7,750 nt of DNA from Candidatus Cloacimonadota bacterium (GTDB lineage: Bacteria; Cloacimonadota; Cloacimonadia; Cloacimonadales; TCS61): the NCBI GenBank assembly GCA_011372345.1, contig DRTC01000206.1:1-7750 (forward strand), given 5' to 3'. The notes beneath the pieces were generated by a model. That model saw only the letters and a program-made list of their open reading frames with translations, was not told the DNA's origin and made no database searches. Made by a program: the position numbers and the translations under genes. Shown one piece after another: positions 1 to 4,656 of the stretch. Position 1 is the stretch's first letter. Every line of letters starts with the position of its first letter.

Positions 1-2570
1 CCGTTCCAATCTATGGAATGCATCAACTGTGTTGATGCAGCAGTAACACGGTTACTGCACTCCAAAATATCCAAAGTTTTCACTTTCTGTCCTTTGATGT
101 TGTAGATTTCAAGAGTCACAAACCGGGAGGTTTGTGTTACGGAAAAAGAAATTGTAGTTGTTTTCTGGAACGGATTGGGATAGTTTCTATAAAGTTCAAA
201 CGGTTTTTTGTCGATCGTGAAATCATCATAAGAATCAGAGTTGTTGGAAGATCCCGGAGTCGGAGTTTCAAAAAATTGCCAGAGTGAATCTCCGTCATTT
301 GATCTGCCAAAAGAAATATCCGTGGATTGTTCTCCGAAAGTCAATGAATCTATAATTGTAAAACCATTCGGGGCAATCAATCCAATCTGTTCGCCATCTG
401 CTGATAGTTTGAAATTCAGATGAAGAATTCCATCTTCGCAATCTCTATCAGCCCAAAGTAATAAAAAACCATGAGGTTCTATTGTCGTTGAATCAGGATA
501 TTCAGAAGGGATTTGCCAGCAGGTCAGATCGGAAAGATCATCGGTCAGATAAAAACCGCTGATATCGACAGGTTCATTCGAGGTGTTGTAAATCTCGATC
601 CAATCATCATATTCTCCCTCCGGATCTGCAATTGTTGTTTGATTTGAAGCCATGAATTCGTTAATAACCAAATTCATTGGATATTCAGGAATCGAATCGA
701 TTATTGTTTGAGTATCCATCCAATCCACCCGGTCTTGAATCCAATCTTTGAGATAAGTGATCTCATTTTCGTAAGTTCCGCCAATGTAAGGATTAGGCCA
801 GACATATTCATCCAATATTTGCCATCTGCTGAAATTCCTTTCTTGAGCATCACCGATTTCTGCAACGAGAGAATCGATAATATTATTAAGATCATTATCA
901 GAAAATATTGTTTCTCGAAGAAGATTCCATTGCATATTAAAACTTTCTCTGAAGGTTGAATCTGCCCACACTCTTCTCATCCAGAACGCTTTATGATGAG
1001 GATTGTATTCGATTTCCCAGCCTTCGGTTTCCCAACCTTCTAAATAATCCGCATTTCCAAAACCGAGATTAAAATCCCAAACAGGACCTAAAGCGAGTCT
1101 TCCGTCGATGCTGTCTCTGTCTTTATACATAAAAGTGCTTAATCGACAACTATCAACATTATTGGTGAGTTCATTGATAATGATGAAATGAATAAATGAA
1201 TTGAAATCAATATGGTCGTAATAACCTGTTTCCGGATCGTTGTAATTTTCAGCTGCCATCATGGTCTCAAATTCACTGAAATAATTCATGATATAATCCC
1301 GTTGTTCCTGAACAATTTCATCCGGTCTGGGATAATGATATTGATAAAATATCTCGAAATCGTCAGGGAAATAAGGTTCGGAATTCCAGCCGTCATTATT
1401 ATCTCCGGTCAATTTATCGATCTTAATAATGTAACCGCCGGTAAGCGCATCTCCGGAAATATCTTCCGGTCCGATCTCTGAAATATCAACTCGATTATCA
1501 TCTCTCTTGATTTTCTCAAACAAAACATAAAGACCTTTATAATCACCATTTAAGACTAATTCACAAAATCTGTGTCTGCTTGCATATCGTCCCGATTCAC
1601 GAGCGAGTTTATAGGCAAGAACATTTCTAATCAGAGATTTATCACTATAAGGAGCATATAAAATCCAATCATTTTCGGAAGGTAATCCCATTAATGGAAC
1701 ATTCAGGTTTTCACCATTTTCATCCTGCGTTTCAAAGGCATATTGTTTTTTGGGAAATGACTGCGAACTCGAACCTCTCGTCTCAATGCTGACAAATCCG
1801 TCATAATTATTGAACGGATCGGTGATCTGATTAAATTCTCCATTATCAATGACGCCCATAAAAGCAGTTATTCGAGAAGAATCAGGAATTTCCTGTCCGA
1901 AGGTGTCGATGATCACGATTGGAAGATGAGAGGATTCAAACTGGAAAGGAGTGTAAAACCATTCAGGAACCGGACCAAAAAAACTATAATTATCTTCGAC
2001 ATCGAAGGAGAGGAAAAAGATGCTCGATAGATCGGATGATGAAATATCAACATTATGAATCTGGATCGCCAGCACATTATCTCCATCCTGAAAAATCGAC
2101 TGCATTTGAGATGAATAGATCGAATTACAATCAGGAAGTTCTCCATTATACATTTGTGCTTCATGATCATAAGAAGTTACCTGATCAAAAGGAATGAAAG
2201 ATCCCGCTTCTCCGAGATTATCTGTTCTGCAAATTTCAAATCCATTGAGATAAGCAATAAAACCATCATCATAGTCAGCGTGTAATAATGCTCTTTGCAG
2301 TTTTGTCAGATCGGATATTAGGAAAGTCTTGCGTAAATATAATGAGATTGTCGGTTCGATAATGGTTTCATCATCTTCGTCTCCATAACCGATTCCGCCG
2401 ATTCCTGTTTCCCAGATTGAATCATCGAAGGAAACATCTTTCCAATTAGCGGCAGGTTCGGAAATACCGACAAAATATTTCCATTCGTCAGATGAATAGA
2501 TGGCAGTTTCCCAATGAGCAAAACAAAATGAAAATAATGTTAAAAATAAGAATATTGATAAAAGTTTCAT
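1..2570 (-). CDS. Secreted CotH-kinase-family protein with lamin-tail and T9SS-like sorting domains (3' end cut by window edge)
   Basis: Open frame from ATG at 2570 to base 1 without a stop: 856 residues visible. Aligning its end with the two complete sorting domains predicts about 33 more, or about 889 in total. Residues 1-18 form a signal peptide (hydrophobic core, then CFA|HW). Residues about 25-190 resemble a galactose-binding-like beta-sandwich (FDDSIW, GGIGYGDEDD, ADYDDGFIAYLNG). About 215-560 is the CotH kinase region: RGSSSQSFPKKQY near 264, DWILYAPYSDKSLIRN, GDYKGLYVLFEKIKRD near 340-357, and GPVWDFNLGFGN, in which D499 is the likely metal/catalytic aspartate. About 632-755 is a lamin-tail domain (VINEFMASN, DDWIEIYN). 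The sorting domain begins near 792 (YRNYPNPFQ). Characterised CotH proteins phosphorylate spore-coat proteins; here the kinase would be exported and its substrate is unknown. No Shine-Dalgarno sequence precedes the ATG, unlike the two upstream genes. The family call is firm; kinase activity is inferred. Confidence 0.9.
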   Translation of the reverse strand, partial: MKLLSIFLFLTLFSFCFAHWETAIYSSDEWKYFVGISEPAANWKDVSFDDSIWETGIGGIGYGDEDDETIIEPTISLYLRKTFLISDLTKLQRALLHADYDDGFIAYLNGFEICRTDNLGEAGSFIPFDQVTSYDHEAQMYNGELPDCNSIYSSQMQSIFQDGDNVLAIQIHNVDISSSDLSSIFFLSFDVEDNYSFFGPVPEWFYTPFQFESSHLPIVIIDTFGQEIPDSSRITAFMGVIDNGEFNQITDPFNNYDGFVSIETRGSSSQSFPKKQYAFETQDENGENLNVPLMGLPSENDWILYAPYSDKSLIRNVLAYKLARESGRYASRHRFCELVLNGDYKGLYVLFEKIKRDDNRVDISEIGPEDISGDALTGGYIIKIDKLTGDNNDGWNSEPYFPDDFEIFYQYHYPRPDEIVQEQRDYIMNYFSEFETMMAAENYNDPETGYYDHIDFNSFIHFIIINELTNNVDSCRLSTFMYKDRDSIDGRLALGPVWDFNLGFGNADYLEGWETEGWEIEYNPHHKAFWMRRVWADSTFRESFNMQWNLLRETIFSDNDLNNIIDSLVAEIGDAQERNFSRWQILDEYVWPNPYIGGTYENEITYLKDWIQDRVDWMDTQTIIDSIPEYPMNLVINEFMASNQTTIADPEGEYDDWIEIYNTSNEPVDISGFYLTDDLSDLTCWQIPSEYPDSTTIEPHGFLLLWADRDCEDGILHLNFKLSADGEQIGLIAPNGFTIIDSLTFGEQSTDISFGRSNDGDSLWQFFETPTPGSSNNSDSYDDFTIDKKPFELYRNYPNPFQKTTTISFSVTQTSRFVTLEIYNIKGQKVKTLDILECSNRVTAASTQLMHSIDWN
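19..39. repeat. Coding palindrome 1 (9-bp arms, 3-nt loop)
   Basis: TGCATCAAC, loop TGT, then GTTGATGCA: a perfect inverted repeat inside the sorting-domain coding sequence, in the part encoding STQLMHS. It is identical in the other copies at 2745-2765 and 4775-4795. Confidence 0.85.
40..58. repeat. Coding palindrome 2 (8-bp arms, 3-nt loop), perfect only in copy A
   Basis: GCAGTAAC, loop ACG, then GTTACTGC, directly abutting palindrome 1. It encodes the CSNRVTAA part of the domain. The arms have one mismatched pair in copy B (2766-2784) and two in copy C (4796-4814), so copy A may be closest to the original. Confidence 0.8.
117..136. repeat. Coding palindrome 3 (8-bp arms, 4-nt loop)
   Basis: CACAAACC, loop GGGA, then GGTTTGTG: a perfect inverted repeat in the part encoding TQTSRFV. 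It is identical in copies B (2843-2862) and C (4873-4892). Confidence 0.85.
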
Positions 2571-2584
2571 TGAATTATTTTATT

Positions 2585-2620
2585 AAACTCGCCATCCGGC
2601 AGCTGCCGGATGGCGAGTTT
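2585..2620. repeat. 36-bp perfect intergenic palindrome, possible bidirectional terminator or mobile palindrome
   Basis: Left half AAACTCGCCATCCGGCAG is followed directly by its exact reverse complement, giving 18-bp arms with no spacer. It fills most of the 56-bp gap between the 609-residue gene and the CotH ATG. The GC-rich stem ends in a run of five T on the plus strand. On the minus strand, the direction of the genes, it is followed by TTTAATAAAATAATT, a weak terminator tail. It could be a terminator, an mRNA-stabilising or attenuating stem, or a member of a dispersed palindrome family. Confidence 0.85.
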
Positions 2621-2626
2621 TTATAA

Positions 2627-4456
2627 CTACCTCATTAAGATCATCTTCTTCACAGCAGAATTTTTTCCTGATGTCAATTTATAAAAATAAACTCCGGAAT
2701 TTACCGGTTTCCCAAATTCATCTTTCCCGTTCCAATCTATGGAATGCATCAACTGTGTTGATGCAGCAGCAACACGGTTACTGCACTCCAAAATATCCAA
2801 AGTTTTCACTTTCTGTCCTTTGATATTGTAGATATCAAGAGTCACAAACCGGGAGGTTTGTGTTACGGAAAAGGAAATCGTTGTTGTTGTTTGGAAGGGA
2901 TTTGGATAGTTTGATAATGCAATTTGTACTTGCGAGAATTCAAAATTTTCTGAAGAAGTAATTGATCCAAAATCGATATCTAATGCAGCATACATTAGTT
3001 CTCCACCAAGATCTTGACCATATCCATGAATATAACAACCAAAACTATGATCACTATAGAAGAATAGATGGAGTTTACCGTGATCATTTCCAAGATCTTC
3101 TATAACATCACCCGGGTAAGCATAATTCGATTTTAAATCCTCTAATTCAGGAGTTTCAATAGGATTCAGAAAAATCGGATCAGACCATGTTTCTCCTGAA
3201 TCATTAGATATACAGATAACAATCTCAACGACATCTTCCCATTCCTCATAACCTTCTACACCCTGAGAAGCGTATAAAGCATTTTGACAATCCTGCCAAA
3301 CTGCAACAAGTCGATTACCGGTTTCCACAATTTTGAAATTATTAAAGTGAAAAAAATCTTCATAATATGTAAATGGCAATGATGAAACAAATAAATCTTG
3401 AAAACTGAATTCATGAGTATTTAGGTCAAAGCTGATCAGTCTTGGAGTATAACTTCCTCTAACTCCGACAAAACTTACTTTTGAATAATCATCCCTAAAA
3501 ACAAGATTCATATGTCTCGAATACATTGCACTATAATAACTTACTGCTGGATAAGAGTAGTATTCAAACGGACCTTCTCCATAGTTTTCATTAATAAGGA
3601 CAAACACTTCACTGCTTTGATTTTCATAAGTATTTAAGTATCCAGCATAGACAACGATATTCTCATGAACTATAAAAGCTTTGTGAGGTCTTTGATAAGA
3701 ACCTTCATTACACCAGTCATCCATTTGTTCTATAGTCCGGTATGTCCAATCGAGTGTTGATAGATCATCCAATTCCGATGAAAGAAAATCAGCATAACAA
3801 AGAAGAACATTTTCACAAGGATACGGTAATTCCCCATGAGAATCTGTGTTATTATTTGCTGACACATAGATGCGTCTGTAATCTTCACCAAGAGGAGATG
3901 AATTTGAAATATAAACAGCAGGCCAAACAAATTCATCATCATCAAAACCTGTGAAAGGGAAACCTGTTTCAGGATTGTCAATAATAGTAAATTCATCCGT
4001 CCAATTACCACTAAAGCCGGAGTTATGAAATATATCAGCAGTGATATGACAATCATGATAACTTTGGTCGACTTCCGTATGCCAACAGCAAATAGGATCA
4101 CAGGAAACGGGATCAATATCAATACCTGGATAACCCTGTCGATAATTACCGGGACTAATTAAATCCGTTGAAACAATTTCTCCTAATGAATTAATATAAC
4201 TGAAATAGACAAAACGCTCCGAAAAAGAAGTTTCTTTGGCTTGATATGCAATATAAATTCCTCCAGCCGGATAATTATTCGGAAAGGAGACTTCAGGTTG
4301 GATTTGAATTGGAATATTATTGTAACCTCCAGGCATATAGTCAAAATACGAACTCATTAGTTCCGTAGGTTCGATCATAAAATTATAATCAGGTACTTGT
4401 GAAAACAAAAAATTTGAAACAAGTAATAATGCTAATATTTTTAAAACATACTTCAT
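2627..4456 (-). CDS. Secreted Asp-box (sialidase-like) protein with T9SS-like sorting domain, function unknown
   Basis: 609 residues from ATG at 4456 to TAG at 2627-2629. A frame-extending TTG at 4468 overlaps the Shine-Dalgarno itself, so the ATG four bases after GGAGGT is chosen. Residues 1-19 are a signal peptide (MKYVLKILALLL...LFS|Q). The body, about 20-505, is rich in aromatic, Asp and Ser residues with short beta-strand-like segments. One clear Asp-box, SNDSGETW, lies near residues 416-424; this motif is typical of sialidase/BNR-type propeller blades. Near residues 119-138 is a Cys/His cluster (SCDPICCWH, then HDCH). No sialidase active-site set (arginine triad, Tyr/Glu pair) is evident, so enzyme activity should not be assumed. 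The sorting domain runs from LSNYPNPFQ near 512 to ILMR at the C-terminus. It is probably exported to the cell surface. It lies 200 bp after the propeller gene and 56 bp before the CotH gene; co-transcription is possible but unproven. Confidence 0.9.
   Translation of the reverse strand: MKYVLKILALLLVSNFLFSQVPDYNFMIEPTELMSSYFDYMPGGYNNIPIQIQPEVSFPNNYPAGGIYIAYQAKETSFSERFVYFSYINSLGEIVSTDLISPGNYRQGYPGIDIDPVSCDPICCWHTEVDQSYHDCHITADIFHNSGFSGNWTDEFTIIDNPETGFPFTGFDDDEFVWPAVYISNSSPLGEDYRRIYVSANNNTDSHGELPYPCENVLLCYADFLSSELDDLSTLDWTYRTIEQMDDWCNEGSYQRPHKAFIVHENIVVYAGYLNTYENQSSEVFVLINENYGEGPFEYYSYPAVSYYSAMYSRHMNLVFRDDYSKVSFVGVRGSYTPRLISFDLNTHEFSFQDLFVSSLPFTYYEDFFHFNNFKIVETGNRLVAVWQDCQNALYASQGVEGYEEWEDVVEIVICISNDSGETWSDPIFLNPIETPELEDLKSNYAYPGDVIEDLGNDHGKLHLFFYSDHSFGCYIHGYGQDLGGELMYAALDIDFGSITSSENFEFSQVQIALSNYPNPFQTTTTISFSVTQTSRFVTLDIYNIKGQKVKTLDILECSNRVAAASTQLMHSIDWNGKDEFGKPVNSGVYFYKLTSGKNSAVKKMILMR
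2636..2918 (-). repeat. Sorting-domain DNA repeat, copy B
   Basis: Matches 4666-4948 without gaps, 272 of 283 bases by hand count (about 96%). It covers the whole C-terminal sorting domain of the 609-residue protein, from the NYPNPFQ motif to almost the stop. Similarity stops sharply at the domain edge; the preceding bodies share nothing recognisable. Confidence 0.93.
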
Positions 4457-4460
4457 TTTT

Positions 4461-4466
4461 ACCTCC
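4461..4466 (-). promoter_or_regulatory. Ribosome binding site of the 609-residue gene
   Basis: GGAGGT, four bases (AAAA) before ATG at 4456. It decides the start: the upstream in-frame TTG at 4468 would put the Shine-Dalgarno inside the coding sequence. Confidence 0.85.
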
Positions 4467-4479
4467 AATTTTCAAACCA

Positions 4480-4529
4480 CTTTGCGAAAGTTATCTTCTT
4501 TGAATCTCTCGTGAAGAACTTCCGCAAAG
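4480..4529. repeat. Intergenic inverted repeat 1 (CTTTGCG arms)
   Basis: The left arm 4480-4498 (CTTTGCGAAAGTTATCTTC) pairs with the right arm 4513-4529, whose reverse complement is CTTTGCGGAAGTTCTTC. The arms differ by one substitution and a two-base bulge, around a 14-base loop. It begins 13 bases upstream of the Shine-Dalgarno of the 609-residue gene on the minus strand, so an RNA hairpin here could affect expression of that gene. Confidence 0.7.
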
Positions 4530-4559
4530 ATCCTCAATTGAAAAACTGTCTGACGATAT

Positions 4560-4625
4560 CTTTGCGAATAATTATTATCTCCTGCGGAGATTTAGAAGAA
4601 TTCCGATGTGGGAATTTTCGCAAAG
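4560..4625. repeat. Intergenic inverted repeat 2 (CTTTGCG arms) with nested small hairpins
   Basis: The left arm CTTTGCGAATAATT (4560-4573) pairs with the right-arm reverse complement CTTTGCGAAAATT (4613-4625) with a small bulge. Inside lie TCTCC-TGC-GGAGA (4578-4590) and AATTCC-(6)-GGAATT (4599-4616). With inverted repeat 1, the heptamer CTTTGCG occurs four times in alternating orientation within about 145 bases. I see no convincing promoter in this spacer. Confidence 0.6.
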
Positions 4626-4626
4626 T

Positions 4627-4641
4627 CTATCTCATTAAGAT
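4627..4641 (-). other. Possible relic of a sorting-domain gene end downstream of the 967-residue gene
   Basis: On the minus strand ATCTTAATGAGATAG matches 14 of 15 bases of the actual end of the 609-residue gene (2627-2641, encoding ILMR and stop). It lies just past the stop of the 967-residue gene, which ends differently (ILLR). It may be a scrap of an older 3' end left when the present cassette was acquired. A chance match over 15 bases cannot be excluded. Confidence 0.4.
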
Positions 4642-4656
4642 TTATCCTACATAGCT

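Larger units (their letters stand above)
1..186 (-). repeat. Sorting-domain DNA repeat, copy A (partial)
   Basis: End of the CotH gene as visible. It aligns without gaps to 2727-2912 (copy B) with 10 mismatches in 186 by hand count, and only 3 in the first 146 bases. It encodes NYPNPFQKTTTISFS through HSIDWNG. The rest of the copy lies beyond the window edge. Confidence 0.9.

Noticed and set aside
19..136. CRISPR-like repeats
   Set aside because: The palindromes are single units within coding sequence, without regular spacers. The repeated block is a protein domain copied in three genes.
2585..2620. Insertion sequence terminal repeats
   Set aside because: The two arms abut with nothing between them, there is no transposase, and no target-site duplication is apparent.
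3730..4122. 130-residue open frame on the minus strand
   Set aside because: It lies wholly inside the 609-residue gene in another frame and has no ribosome binding site or recognisable domain.
4457..4468. TTG start at 4468 for the 609-residue gene
   Set aside because: The TTG overlaps GGAGGT. The ATG at 4456 has ideal spacing and starts directly with a signal peptide.
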